Assembly (NCBI GenBank): GCA_963715025.1
Contig: CAVQQQ010000002.1
Location: 1,302,001-1,366,000 of the forward strand
DNA from: DASSJT01 sp963715025
Lineage (GTDB): Bacteria; Actinomycetota; Actinomycetes; Actinomycetales; Dermatophilaceae
Length of the DNA stretch: 64,000 nucleotides
Reading direction: 5' to 3'
Shown: positions 40,129 to 48,637 of the stretch, piece by piece
Layout: each line of letters begins with the position of its first letter
Position numbering within the stretch: position 1 is the stretch's first letter
Translations under genes and position numbers: made by a program
The notes under the pieces: model-generated
The model's database searches: none
What the model was told of the DNA's origin: nothing
Seen by the model: only the letters and a program-made list of their open reading frames with translations

Positions 40129-41820
40129 TCAGACGGCACGCGCGCGGTCCAGCTGAGCGCGGGTCAGCGCGTGCCGCTGGAGCACGTCGATGACCGGCAT
40201 CAGGAGATGCTCGCTGGCCACGTCGGCCACCGAGTCGCGCAGGCGGCGGTCAATGCGGCTGGCCCGGCGCCGGCCACCGATGCGGGCCAGGCCGCGCGCA
40301 AGCCAGGCGAGCAGGAGCCCGACCAACAAACCCCCCGCCAGCATCAGGAGTGGCCAGGGCATCGGGCCCACCATAGGTGTGTCGACCTCCGGGAGCCGTA
40401 GGAAGCCCATCACGGACAGGGTCGCGAGCCACACCAGGCCCGCCACGAACACCACGGCGAGCACGACCTGGAGGATGCCGAAGACGGTCCACCACAGTGG
40501 CGCCCGAGCACGCAGCGAGGTGCCCATCACGGCCTGGTCGAGGGAATCGGCGAGATCCCCTTGCTCGGGGGTGGCGGCGTCCGCGACGGCGTCAGCCCAC
40601 CTCTGCGGCAGGCCCTCGCCCGCGTGGTCGCCCAGTCGGCGGGTCGTGAGGTCGACTGCTGCCCGAGCCGCTGGTGTGGCCGGGGGCAGGGACGAGCGGC
40701 CCAGGACCGAGCGCACATCCTCCTCCGAGACGGGAGGCGCGAGCTCGGAGTCGCGCTCGCGGTCGCGGTCCAGCCGAAGCCGCTTGAGTGGGTCCGGCCG
40801 GAACGCCCGGGCCCAGCGGGTGAAGGGCCAGCCGGTCCGCGCCCACGCCTCGCGCCGATAGTCGCGCTCGACGGCAGCCACCACAGTGGGTATGCCGGCC
40901 GAGCGGGCAAGGGCATCGACAAGGGCATCGTCGGGCCGGTCGCGGAGTTGGGGCTCGGTGTCGGCCACCCCGACCCGAAGCCGGTCAGCGCAGGAGCGGA
41001 CGTCGGCGGCGAGGCGGCTCCGGGCGGCGTTCTGCCCCGCCACGGCGTTGGCGAGCCGCTGACGGAGCTCATCGACGCCGTGGCCGGTCGTGGCCGAGGT
41101 GGTGACCACGTTGACCTGCGCGAGGCCGTCGCGCCCGAGAAGCCGCCGCAGGTCATTGGCGCACTGCTGGAGCTCCTGCTCGGTGAGCCGGTCGGCCTGG
41201 TTGAGGACGGCCATCATCACCGTCTCGTGGGTGGACAGGGCCGCGACGTAGTCGTCATGGAGCCGCGCGTCAGCGTACTTCTGGGGGTCGGTCACCCAGA
41301 CGAAGACGTCGACCAGGTCGAGAATGCGCTCCGCCTCCACGCGGTGGGAGGTCTCGCGCGAGTCGAAGTCGGGCAGGTCAAGGAGCACCAGACCGTCGAG
41401 CGACCCGATGACGCCGGTCTCCTCGATCCCGGTGCCGATGTCGTCGACGAAGTGGCGCGTGCCGACGCGGAGCCAGTCGAGGAGGTCGTTCACCGGCTCG
41501 ACTCCCCAGACCGCGGCGGTCGGCGCGGACGTCGTCGGCCGGCGGGCTCCGATCTCCGACACATAGGCCCCCACCACCGCGTTGAACAGGCTCGACTTGC
41601 CGCTGCCTGTGGCCCCTGCGAGCGCTACGACCGTGTGGCCGCCCACGAGTTCCGTCCGCTCGCGCACCTTCGCGGCCACCCGTTCGGCTCGCGCCGCCTG
41701 CTCGCCGTCGAGCTGGGTCCCGCCCGTCCGCACGGCTGCCACCAGGGCCTCGGTGCGCCGCTCGAGCTCCTCGGCGGACACGCCCCTGATGGTGCGGCCA
41801 CCCATGCGCAGCGGGCTCAC
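40129..41820 (-). CDS. Dynamin-like/YfjP-type GTPase with C-terminal membrane hairpin
   Basis: 563 residues from GTG 41820, which overlaps the upstream stop as GTGA. GATGSGKSS (P-loop, about residue 69), DLPDFD (G3) and NQAD (G4) show a GTPase. Two membrane helices (about 440-505, WWTVFGILQVVLAVVFVAG and LLMLAGGLLVGLLLAWLA) anchor the C-terminal half. The pair with the preceding GTPase resembles the adjacent bacterial dynamin-like genes (DynA/DynB) that act in membrane remodelling in Streptomyces; this is inference from layout and motifs. Confidence 0.8.
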   Translation of the reverse strand: MSPLRMGGRTIRGVSAEELERRTEALVAAVRTGGTQLDGEQAARAERVAAKVRERTELVGGHTVVALAGATGSGKSSLFNAVVGAYVSEIGARRPTTSAPTAAVWGVEPVNDLLDWLRVGTRHFVDDIGTGIEETGVIGSLDGLVLLDLPDFDSRETSHRVEAERILDLVDVFVWVTDPQKYADARLHDDYVAALSTHETVMMAVLNQADRLTEQELQQCANDLRRLLGRDGLAQVNVVTTSATTGHGVDELRQRLANAVAGQNAARSRLAADVRSCADRLRVGVADTEPQLRDRPDDALVDALARSAGIPTVVAAVERDYRREAWARTGWPFTRWARAFRPDPLKRLRLDRDRERDSELAPPVSEEDVRSVLGRSSLPPATPAARAAVDLTTRRLGDHAGEGLPQRWADAVADAATPEQGDLADSLDQAVMGTSLRARAPLWWTVFGILQVVLAVVFVAGLVWLATLSVMGFLRLPEVDTPMVGPMPWPLLMLAGGLLVGLLLAWLARGLARIGGRRRASRIDRRLRDSVADVASEHLLMPVIDVLQRHALTRAQLDRARAV

Positions 41821-43526
41821 CGGGCCGCCTTCACTGCGGCCTGGGCCGTCGCCAGGCGGGTGGCCTGGTCGCGTGCCACGTCGACCGCCTCGACGGCCTG
41901 CTCGAAGCGCGCCTGCTCGGCGCCGTAGACGTCCCGGACGTGGGCGAGCAGGAGCTTGCGAGCCTTCCCTGCCATGTCCCTCACCGCCTGGTCGCCGAAA
42001 ATGGCCTCGAGGACCCGCTGGGCCAGGACCGCTGTGCCGCCCGCGATGCCCACCTCGGCACCGGAGAGGCCGGCCGTGTGCGCAAAGGTGACGAGCATCA
42101 GGAACAGGCCAATGCCATTCACGCCGTATGCCGCGATGCGCGCGTTGGCCCGCCGGTCCTGGCCCTCCTCCCGCACGAGGTCGAGCACCTCACCCTGCCA
42201 GTCGCGCACCAGGCGCTCAACCCGATCATGGAGGTCCGGAGACGGCTTCGACAGTTCTGGGTTCCGAGCCAGGAGCGAGTCGCCCGCCGGCAGGCCCCGC
42301 CACTCGCGCACCGTGGACGCCGAGGCCAGCTGGGCCTGGGCGGTGACGAGTGCCGCCACCCCGGTCTGGAGTGCCTCGCCGACCTCTGCCGTGGGCGGCT
42401 GCTTGCCCCTCAGGGTTGCCGCGATCTTGTCGCGCCACCGGGAGATCGTGGTCTCGACCTGCCTGAAGAACTCGCCCGTGCCGACGAACTCCTGCCAGCG
42501 GGCCAGGACTTCCCCGCGCAGCAGCGTGCCGTCGGTCATGCCCTTCTCGACGCCCTCGAACGCCTCGGCGTAATGGCGGTCGGCTGCCGCCTTGAGCCTG
42601 GTGGTCGCCTTCTGCTGCGCCTTGCTGGCGGTGATGAGCTCGCGGGTGCGGGGCTTGAGTGAGGCAACGGCTCCGTCGAGGGTCTGGCGTACCACGATGC
42701 TCCGGGCTCGCGAATCGCCGGCGAGCGCCCTCAACCACGACTCCAGCCGCTCCATCGCCTCGTCGGGGAGGCGGCCGTCCGGCGTGAGCGGAGTCTCCGG
42801 AACGGTGAAGATCGGCGCCGTGGAGAGCCCCTGCTCGCGCAGCATGCTGGCAAGGTGGGGCCGGATCTCGGCCAGGGCCTCGGGGGGCACCCGGTCCAGC
42901 ACGATGGCCACCGAGGTACCTCGGTCGGAGGCCTGCCGCAGAAGGTCCCAGGGGACGGCATCGGCGTAGCGGGCAGCCGTCGTCACGAAGAGCCACAGGT
43001 CCGCGGCGAGGAGCAGTTGGCGGGCCAGTTTCCGGTTGGCCGAGACGACCGAGTCGATGTCGGGGGCGTCGAGGAGCGCCATCCCCGTGGGCAGGGCCTG
43101 CGAGGCGACCAGGCGCACCGTCCCCGGCTGTGGCTCGCCGGTGTCGAGACCGGTCACCCGGCTGAGTTCCGGCAGCACGCGGGTGCCGGTGAACCACCCC
43201 TCATCTGCCGGGTTGTGGACCAGAACCGGGCTCGTGGTCGTCGGCCGGAGTACGCCGGAACGGCTGACGTCGTCGCGGACGATCGAGTTGACCAGGGTCG
43301 ACTTGCCGGCTCCGGTGGAACCGCCCACCACAGCCAGTAGTGGTGCGTCGAGTGAGGTGAGCCGCGGGATCACGTAGTCATCGAGCTGGCGCAGCAGCGC
43401 GGCCCGGTTGGCCTTGGCCTGGGCGGTGTCCGGGATGTCCAGAGGCAGCACGGACTCGGCGACCACGGCTCTTAGCTCCTGCACGGCAGCGAGGAGGGGG
43501 CTTGGTTCCTCCCCGTTGTCATTCAC
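41817..43526 (-). CDS. Dynamin-like GTPase, partner of the following gene
   Basis: 569 residues from GTG 43526. GGSTGAGKST (P-loop, about residue 57), DAPDID (G3) and LDRVP (G4-like) are visible, followed by long helical regions and one hydrophobic stretch (about 470-510, GIGLFLMLVTFAHTAG and GGTAVLAQRVLEAIF). The overlap with the second GTPase implies stoichiometric production. The start was chosen at the GTG just before the conserved region; further upstream the frame is antisense to vsr. Confidence 0.78.
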   Translation of the reverse strand: MNDNGEEPSPLLAAVQELRAVVAESVLPLDIPDTAQAKANRAALLRQLDDYVIPRLTSLDAPLLAVVGGSTGAGKSTLVNSIVRDDVSRSGVLRPTTTSPVLVHNPADEGWFTGTRVLPELSRVTGLDTGEPQPGTVRLVASQALPTGMALLDAPDIDSVVSANRKLARQLLLAADLWLFVTTAARYADAVPWDLLRQASDRGTSVAIVLDRVPPEALAEIRPHLASMLREQGLSTAPIFTVPETPLTPDGRLPDEAMERLESWLRALAGDSRARSIVVRQTLDGAVASLKPRTRELITASKAQQKATTRLKAAADRHYAEAFEGVEKGMTDGTLLRGEVLARWQEFVGTGEFFRQVETTISRWRDKIAATLRGKQPPTAEVGEALQTGVAALVTAQAQLASASTVREWRGLPAGDSLLARNPELSKPSPDLHDRVERLVRDWQGEVLDLVREEGQDRRANARIAAYGVNGIGLFLMLVTFAHTAGLSGAEVGIAGGTAVLAQRVLEAIFGDQAVRDMAGKARKLLLAHVRDVYGAEQARFEQAVEAVDVARDQATRLATAQAAVKAAR

Positions 43527-43658
43527 GGACGAAACGATAACGAAACCCCGGGACTCCGCCACCGAACCACCCCGGCCAGCGGTCAGCCGGGGTCGAGTGG
43601 CATGGTGGCGGCACCCGCAAAGACTCACGCGGCAGACCCTGGCTAGCGTTGTCATGTC

Positions 43659-44120
43659 ATGCCAAGGTTCCAGCCCGTTGTGCCGGACCCCGCCTCGTGG
43701 GCCAGCAGCGCCGCCGTGCGCCGCGTGATGCAGGGCAACCGGTCGCGCGACACCGCCCCGGAGCTCGCCGTGCGCCGCATCGTGCACGCGCGGGGGTTGC
43801 GCTACCGGGTGGCCACTCGGCCCGAGCCGGCGCTGCGCCGCACCGCCGACCTGGTCTTCACGGCATCCCGCGTGGCGGTCTTCATCGACGGCTGCTTCTG
43901 GCACGGCTGCCCCGACCACCGCACGCATCCCAAGACCAACGACGTCTACTGGTCGGCCAAGATCGAGGGCAACATCGCGCGCGACGTGGACACAACGGCG
44001 CAGCTCGAGGCATCGGGTTGGACGGTGCTGCGGTTCTGGCAGCACGAGCCGCCGCAGGACGTCGCCGACGCCGTGGAAGCCGCCGTGCGGCTCGCGCGCA
44101 CCACCAAGATGGACCTATGA
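43659..44120 (+). CDS. vsr: Very short patch repair endonuclease
   Basis: 153 residues, normal Vsr size. MQGNRSRDTAPELAVRR is the N-terminal signature; LRRTADLVFTASRVAVFIDG contains the catalytic Asp, and GCFWHGCPDH supplies the His and zinc-type Cys/His residues. Vsr nicks 5' of T in T:G mismatches produced by deamination of 5-methylcytosine. It usually accompanies a Dcm-type cytosine methylase, which is not encoded in this window. It is first gene of a tightly overlapping vsr-thpR-alkA operon, all nucleic-acid metabolism. Confidence 0.92.
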   Translation: MPRFQPVVPDPASWASSAAVRRVMQGNRSRDTAPELAVRRIVHARGLRYRVATRPEPALRRTADLVFTASRVAVFIDGCFWHGCPDHRTHPKTNDVYWSAKIEGNIARDVDTTAQLEASGWTVLRFWQHEPPQDVADAVEAAVRLARTTKMDL

Positions 44121-44704
44121 GGCTTTTCGCGGCAGTGGTCCCGCCCGAGGAGGCCGTCGAGGACCTCGCGGAGTTCCTCAAGCCGCGCATGGACGCCGGG
44201 GACCAACTGCGATGGACCGACGACTACCAGTGGCATGTCACGCTCGCATTCCTCCCGGATGTGCCCGACCGCCACTACGACGAACTGGTGGAGCGGCTCG
44301 CCCGGGTGGCCCACCGGCATACCCCCATGTCTTTGGCACTCGCGGGGGCCGGCGCCTTTCCCTCCCCCATGTACGCGCGTGTGCTCTGGACCGGGGTCGC
44401 CGACGCCGGGGAGGCGCTTCGTCCCCTCGCCCGCAGCATCCGGGGGGCCTGTGGCAAGGCCGGGGCTGCCCCGAAGGGCGGGCCGTTCCATCCCCACGTG
44501 ACCCTGGCGCGCTTCCCCAAGCCCACGGAGGCCACCCGCTGGGTGCGCATCCTGGAGACGTATGCCGGTCCGCCCTGGACTGCGGCTGAGCTCGCTCTGG
44601 TCGAGTCGCATCTCGGACAGGGACGCGGTCACCGGCCGCGGTACGAGGTGCGGGAGACGTTCGCGCTCGGCCGCTCGTCGGGCGAGTCCGGGGCGGCCTC
44701 GTGA
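44117..44704 (+). CDS. thpR: RNA 2',3'-cyclic phosphodiesterase
   Basis: 195 residues; ATG 44117 overlaps the vsr stop as ATGA. Two H-x-T motifs, HVTLAF (about residue 41) and HVTLAR (about 125), define the 2H phosphoesterase fold. MRLFAAVVPPEE is the family start. Known members hydrolyse 2',3'-cyclic phosphates of RNA, historically named 2'-5' RNA ligase. Coupled with vsr and alkA. Confidence 0.92.
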   Translation: MRLFAAVVPPEEAVEDLAEFLKPRMDAGDQLRWTDDYQWHVTLAFLPDVPDRHYDELVERLARVAHRHTPMSLALAGAGAFPSPMYARVLWTGVADAGEALRPLARSIRGACGKAGAAPKGGPFHPHVTLARFPKPTEATRWVRILETYAGPPWTAAELALVESHLGQGRGHRPRYEVRETFALGRSSGESGAAS

Positions 44705-45558
44705 GGCTCGAATTCACAACGCCGTATGCCGCCGGGCCGGCTCTGGCGTCGATGGCGGCTCATGCCGTGCCGGGCATGGAAGCCGTCGACGTGGCTGCTG
44801 GGACGGTCGAGCGGCTGGTGAGGACGGACGGTGACCCGGTGCCCGTGCGGGTCCGGCTCGCCCCGGACCTCGTAGTCGTGCAGAGCGACGACGCGCGCGT
44901 GGAGGGCCGGGTGCGCCGCTGGCTCGGTCTGGACGTGGACCTGGCCGACGTGGAGAGGCACCTGCGGGCCGACCCGCTGGTGGGCCCGCTGGTGGCAGCG
45001 CGGCCTGGTCTCCGGGTGCTGGGGTCCGTGGACGGTTTCGAGACTGCGGTGCTCACGGTGCTGGGCCAACAGGTTTCGGTAGCGGCGGCGCGGACGTTCG
45101 GGGAGCGGCTCGTGCGGGCGTTCGGGCCCCCACTTGACAGCGGTGGGCTGACCGTGTTCCCTGCGCCTGGCTCGCTCGCCGAGGTGCCGGCCCAGGATCT
45201 CGCGCGTGCGATCGGGCTGACGGGTGCCCGTGCGCGTACCATTGCGGCCTTGGCAAGGGCCTGCGCCGACGGGCTGCGGCTGGACCCCTCTGGCGCGCCG
45301 GGTCCTGGAGACCCTGCGGGGACTGAGCAGACTCGGCGCGCTCTGCTGGCGGTGCCTGGGATCGGGCCGTGGACCGTCGAGTACCTTGCCCTCCGGGTGC
45401 TGCGCGAGCCGGACGCCTTCCCTGCCGAGGACCTCGTTCTGCGCCGTGCGCTAGGCGTCGCGCGTGCATCCGAGGGTGCCGCCCTGGCACGGGCGTGGAT
45501 CCCCTACCGGGGCTACGCCGTCGCGCACCTGTGGGCCGAGACGGCATACAGCCGATAG
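44701..45558 (+). CDS. alkA: DNA-3-methyladenine glycosylase II, AlkA type
   Basis: 285 residues from GTG 44701, overlapping the thpR stop as GTGA. The N-terminal beta domain is followed by the helix-hairpin-helix VPGIGPWTVEYLALR (HhH-GPD, about 220) and the catalytic Asp in FPAEDLVLRR. QQVSVAAARTFGERLV is an AlkA signature. It excises alkylated purines. There is no Ada-type or AraC fused regulatory domain, so this is the bare glycosylase. Confidence 0.93.
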   Translation: MRLEFTTPYAAGPALASMAAHAVPGMEAVDVAAGTVERLVRTDGDPVPVRVRLAPDLVVVQSDDARVEGRVRRWLGLDVDLADVERHLRADPLVGPLVAARPGLRVLGSVDGFETAVLTVLGQQVSVAAARTFGERLVRAFGPPLDSGGLTVFPAPGSLAEVPAQDLARAIGLTGARARTIAALARACADGLRLDPSGAPGPGDPAGTEQTRRALLAVPGIGPWTVEYLALRVLREPDAFPAEDLVLRRALGVARASEGAALARAWIPYRGYAVAHLWAETAYSR

Positions 45559-45560
45559 CG

Positions 45561-46673
45561 CTACGGCCGGCTGGCTCGGATAATCGCGGCCGATGCGGCC
45601 TCGTGCACGGCGTGGGTGAGGCGGATGTCGATGTCGGTGAACCCCGATTTGGTCAGCGCGGTGCGGAAGTCGGCCTCGGTGAGGGCCCCGGCGATGCACC
45701 CGGTGAACGCGGCCATGTCCGCGCGGGTCGCTTCGTCCATGTCCTCGGACGCGACGATGTCGGAGATCGCCAGCCGGCCGCCGGGGCGTAGCACGCGGGC
45801 CGCCTCGGCGAGAACGACGTTCTTGTCGGCGGCGAGGTTGACGACGCAGTTGGAGATGACCACGTCAACGCTGGCGTCGGGAAGTGGGATGTCCTCGAGG
45901 TACCCTTCGACGAACTCGACGTTGTCCACACCTGCACTCGCCGCGTTCCGGCGGGCGAGGTCCAGCATCTCCGGGGTCATGTCCAGTCCGATCGCCTTCC
46001 CCCCGGGCGCGACCCGGCGGGCCGAGATGAGCACGTCGCCACCCGCCCCCGAGCCAAGGTCGAGCACCACCTCGCCGGGGTGCAGGTCAGCCACGGCAGT
46101 GGGCACGCCGCAGCCCAGTGAGGCGGCGACCGCATGGTCAGCGCCCTCTGCTTCCACGGTGTCGTAGAGATCAGCGCCGAAGCGAACGGTGCCCTCGCTG
46201 CGGTTCGCAATGGACACGTCCGTGGTCGAGGGCGCACAACACGACCCGCCGGTCTGGCCGGCCGCGGCCTTGGCGGCTTCGGCGTAGTGCTCCCGGACCG
46301 CGTCACGCACGCTCAGAATCTCGTGGGTCATCAGAGCTTCCTCCTTCTTGGGGCCTGCGGTAGCCAGCATGGAGAGGCCGTTCATGACCTCGTCGGCGGC
46401 TTGCGGCAAGGCCGTCATGCAGGCTGGGTTGGCGGCGTACAGAGAACTGGTCCCGCGCCGCTCGACCGTGACGAAACAGGTGCGCGCGAGGGCCGCCAGG
46501 TGGTGGCTGACCGTCGACTGCGACAGCGGGAACGCCGCCACGACGTCGCGCACGGGGACCGGGCCCGGCTGCCGGGCGATCCAGGCGAGCAACTGCACGC
46601 GCGTCGGGTCCGAGAGCGTTCGGAACCACTCCGCATACGTCTCTGCGGTCTGTCGGTCCATGATCCCATCCAT
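45561..46673 (-). CDS. arsM: ArsR-ArsM fusion: arsenic-type repressor joined to arsenite methyltransferase
   Basis: One uninterrupted frame of 370 residues. Residues 1-105 are an ArsR winged helix (LSDPTRVQLLAWIA, LSQSTVSHHLAALA), with Cys in RTCF and PACM rather than the classic ELCVCDL motif. Residue 115 is an internal Met (46331) preceded by AAGAAGGAGG at ideal distance, so ArsM could also be made alone. The ArsM part has GGSCCAP, LGCGVP, DLGSGAGGDVL (SAM binding, about 203), SNCVVNL and FTGCIAG, matching the Cys residues used to bind As(III). It methylates arsenite with SAM. ATG 46673 lies on a dyad that probably is its operator. It converges on alkA. Confidence 0.88.
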   Translation of the reverse strand: MDGIMDRQTAETYAEWFRTLSDPTRVQLLAWIARQPGPVPVRDVVAAFPLSQSTVSHHLAALARTCFVTVERRGTSSLYAANPACMTALPQAADEVMNGLSMLATAGPKKEEALMTHEILSVRDAVREHYAEAAKAAAGQTGGSCCAPSTTDVSIANRSEGTVRFGADLYDTVEAEGADHAVAASLGCGVPTAVADLHPGEVVLDLGSGAGGDVLISARRVAPGGKAIGLDMTPEMLDLARRNAASAGVDNVEFVEGYLEDIPLPDASVDVVISNCVVNLAADKNVVLAEAARVLRPGGRLAISDIVASEDMDEATRADMAAFTGCIAGALTEADFRTALTKSGFTDIDIRLTHAVHEAASAAIIRASRP

Positions 46674-46694
46674 CGATAATCGACGATAGTCGAT
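46672..46694. promoter_or_regulatory. Candidate ArsR operator at the arsR-arsM start
   Basis: ATCGA (46672) and TCGAT (46690-46694) flank the inner palindrome ATCGACGAT (46679-46687), a 23-bp dyad centred at 46683. It overlaps the first ATG and sits where an autoregulated promoter would lie; ArsR family operators are commonly AT-rich dyads of this kind. Confidence 0.6.
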
Positions 46695-46773
46695 ATAGTA
46701 CAACGCTGCAATAGCGCGGGCCATTCCACGACCGATGGTCGCCTGGCCCCTTGGCACGGTCGGCCGGGGCCGG

Positions 46774-47538
46774 TCAGGCGGCGGGGACGGTGATGCTGGC
46801 GCCAGCCCGGATCGAGTCGACGAGGTACTCGCCCTCCTCCACCGTTGCCCCTGGCCATACGACCGAGCGGGTGAGTCGGCCCCGGACGGCCGCGCCAGCT
46901 CCCACCACGCTGCAGCCGCCACTTGCGGCGAGGTTGGCCGCCAGGTAGTCCGCCGGGGTGCCGCAGTCGAAGACCGGTCCGGACACGTCGACCAGCTCGA
47001 GCCGCCCCGCCGCCCAGGCCGCGGCCCAGACGGTCTCGTACAGCCCGGAGGGGACCGGATCAAGGGTGCGGGCGAGGGCCGCCGGCAGCAGGCTCACCCC
47101 GACGAAGCGACGGTCGGCGAAGTCCGCGGGCCGGTCGCCTGCCGGCGCGACCAGGAGCCGCGGCTCCTGGCCGGACCATCCGTCCAGAAGCGCGTCCAGC
47201 GGATCGGTCATCCACGCATCGGCGTTGTGCACCAGCACATGCCGCCCACCCAACCATTCCCGCAAGGCGCCGATCGCCCCTGCCGTGCCGAGGGCCACCG
47301 GCTCCTCCACCGACAGGTGCACGTCCGGGCGGTCGCGCAGGTGGTCCCGGATCTGCCCGGCCAGATAGTGGGCGTTGACAGCGACACGCTCGCTGTGGCG
47401 GGCGACCCGCCGCAGCGCGCCGTCGAGCAGCGGGACGTTGCCCACTGGACACAGCGCCTTGGGCCGAAGAGTGGTCAGCGGACGCAGCCGGAGACCCTCA
47501 CCCGCGGCCAGGACCACCGCGGCCAGGTCGGCACGCAT
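46774..47538 (-). CDS. Sugar-phosphate nucleotidyltransferase
   Basis: 254 residues from ATG 47538. LAAGEGLRLRPLTTLRPKAL is the signature of the nucleotidyltransferase family (GxGxRxxPLTxxxPK), and HNADAWM supplies the metal-binding Asp. It would form an NDP-sugar from sugar-1-phosphate; the C-terminal 60 residues may be a short left-handed helix remnant. It closes a coupled set with NUDIX and GNAT genes (TGATG overlap). Substrate unknown. Confidence 0.85.
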   Translation of the reverse strand: MRADLAAVVLAAGEGLRLRPLTTLRPKALCPVGNVPLLDGALRRVARHSERVAVNAHYLAGQIRDHLRDRPDVHLSVEEPVALGTAGAIGALREWLGGRHVLVHNADAWMTDPLDALLDGWSGQEPRLLVAPAGDRPADFADRRFVGVSLLPAALARTLDPVPSGLYETVWAAAWAAGRLELVDVSGPVFDCGTPADYLAANLAASGGCSVVGAGAAVRGRLTRSVVWPGATVEEGEYLVDSIRAGASITVPAA

Positions 47539-47999
47539 CAGCGCCCGGCCGCCAGCGCGGCGAGGACCCGCGCTGCAGGGCTGCTCGCGGGCACGTCCTG
47601 CGGGGCCATCCACCGGCCGGCCAGGACCTCCCCGTCAGGGCTGGGGGTGACCTCTACGCGCGCCGAGGCGGTGAAGATGAGGTCGATCCGCCGCGCGTCA
47701 CCGTTGACGAGGACGGCGTCGGGGTGGGCCGCGAACGGGACCGCGGTGCCGAGCTCCTCGGCCACCTCCCTAGTCACGCACCCGGCGGGAGACTCACCGC
47801 GGCGCAGCAGGCCGCCCGGGAGGGACAGGTCGGGACGGTGGGACTGGCGCAGCAGCAGCACGCGGCCGGCATCCTCGATGACCGCGACGCACCCCACCGT
47901 GTACGCGGTGCTGCCGGCGCGCACCAGCGACCGGCGCAGCCAGGAAGGCAGCCGGCCGAACAGCCGCAGCCCTGCGGCGCGCACGTCACGCTCGGTCAT
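47538..47999 (-). CDS. NUDIX hydrolase
   Basis: 153 residues. The Nudix box GGLLRRGESPAGCVTREVAEELG follows GX5EX7REUXEEXG exactly. These enzymes cleave nucleoside diphosphate derivatives. TGATG overlaps at both ends link it to the acetyltransferase upstream and the nucleotidyltransferase downstream, so a joint role in nucleotide-sugar metabolism is possible. Confidence 0.9.
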   Translation of the reverse strand: MTERDVRAAGLRLFGRLPSWLRRSLVRAGSTAYTVGCVAVIEDAGRVLLLRQSHRPDLSLPGGLLRRGESPAGCVTREVAEELGTAVPFAAHPDAVLVNGDARRIDLIFTASARVEVTPSPDGEVLAGRWMAPQDVPASSPAARVLAALAAGR

Positions 48000-48628
48000 C
48001 ACTTGCGCATCGTAGGTCCGGGCGAGCGTTCCTTGCCTGGTCGGCCGTTGCCGGGCGAGTCGTCCCCGGGTGTCGTCAGCGAGGCCTCGAGCTGCGCAGC
48101 GCCCTGGGCGATGACCACCCGTGCATGGCCTAGCTGCGCCAGCTCGGTCACCGGCCGGTTCTCCGCGAGGAACAGCGCGCTGAAGTGCGTGATCCCACAC
48201 TCCAGGGCGCGCCGGGCGAGGAGCTGGAGGAGGGTGGTGGCGAGGCCGACACGCCGCCATTCCGGGGCCACGGCGACCGCGACCTCAGCCGACACAGGGC
48301 TGTCGTCTGCGCTCGGCAACACCGAGTACCGGGCCACCCCGATGCCGTGACCTTCGGCGCTGCGGGCGACGAGCGCGAAGCGTTGCGCGTAGTCGAGCCG
48401 GGTCAAGCCGTCCAGGGTGGCTTGCGTGAGCGGTGGCGGGGCGCCCATGAAGCGGCCTCGGAGCGTGTCCGCGTCTGCCGTGAGGATGGCCTCGGCCAGC
48501 TCGGGCGCGTCCGAAGGCAGGATCGGGCGGATCGTCACGCGCCGGCCGTCAGCGAGCCGGGCGACGATCTCGTAGCTGCGGGGGTACCCGGGCGGGGCCT
48601 CCTGAGGCTGCCGGCGCGAGCGAGGCAT
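47999..48628 (-). CDS. GNAT-family acetyltransferase
   Basis: 209 residues. VAVAVAPEWRRVGLATTLL is motif A (R/Q-x-x-G-x-A), and VTIRPILPSDAPELAEAI is the usual GNAT opening. The sequence resembles GNAT domains associated with acyl-CoA synthetase-type acetyltransferases (Pat-like), but without cyclic-nucleotide or other domains. It sits 9 bp downstream of a membrane protein gene in a four-gene operon. Confidence 0.85.
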   Translation of the reverse strand: MPRSRRQPQEAPPGYPRSYEIVARLADGRRVTIRPILPSDAPELAEAILTADADTLRGRFMGAPPPLTQATLDGLTRLDYAQRFALVARSAEGHGIGVARYSVLPSADDSPVSAEVAVAVAPEWRRVGLATTLLQLLARRALECGITHFSALFLAENRPVTELAQLGHARVVIAQGAAQLEASLTTPGDDSPGNGRPGKERSPGPTMRK

Positions 48629-48637
48629 GCTTCATCT

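Noticed and set aside
41817..44045. Longer start for the first GTPase
   Set aside because: The extra residues are antisense to vsr and carry no motif; GTG 43526 sits just before the conserved part.
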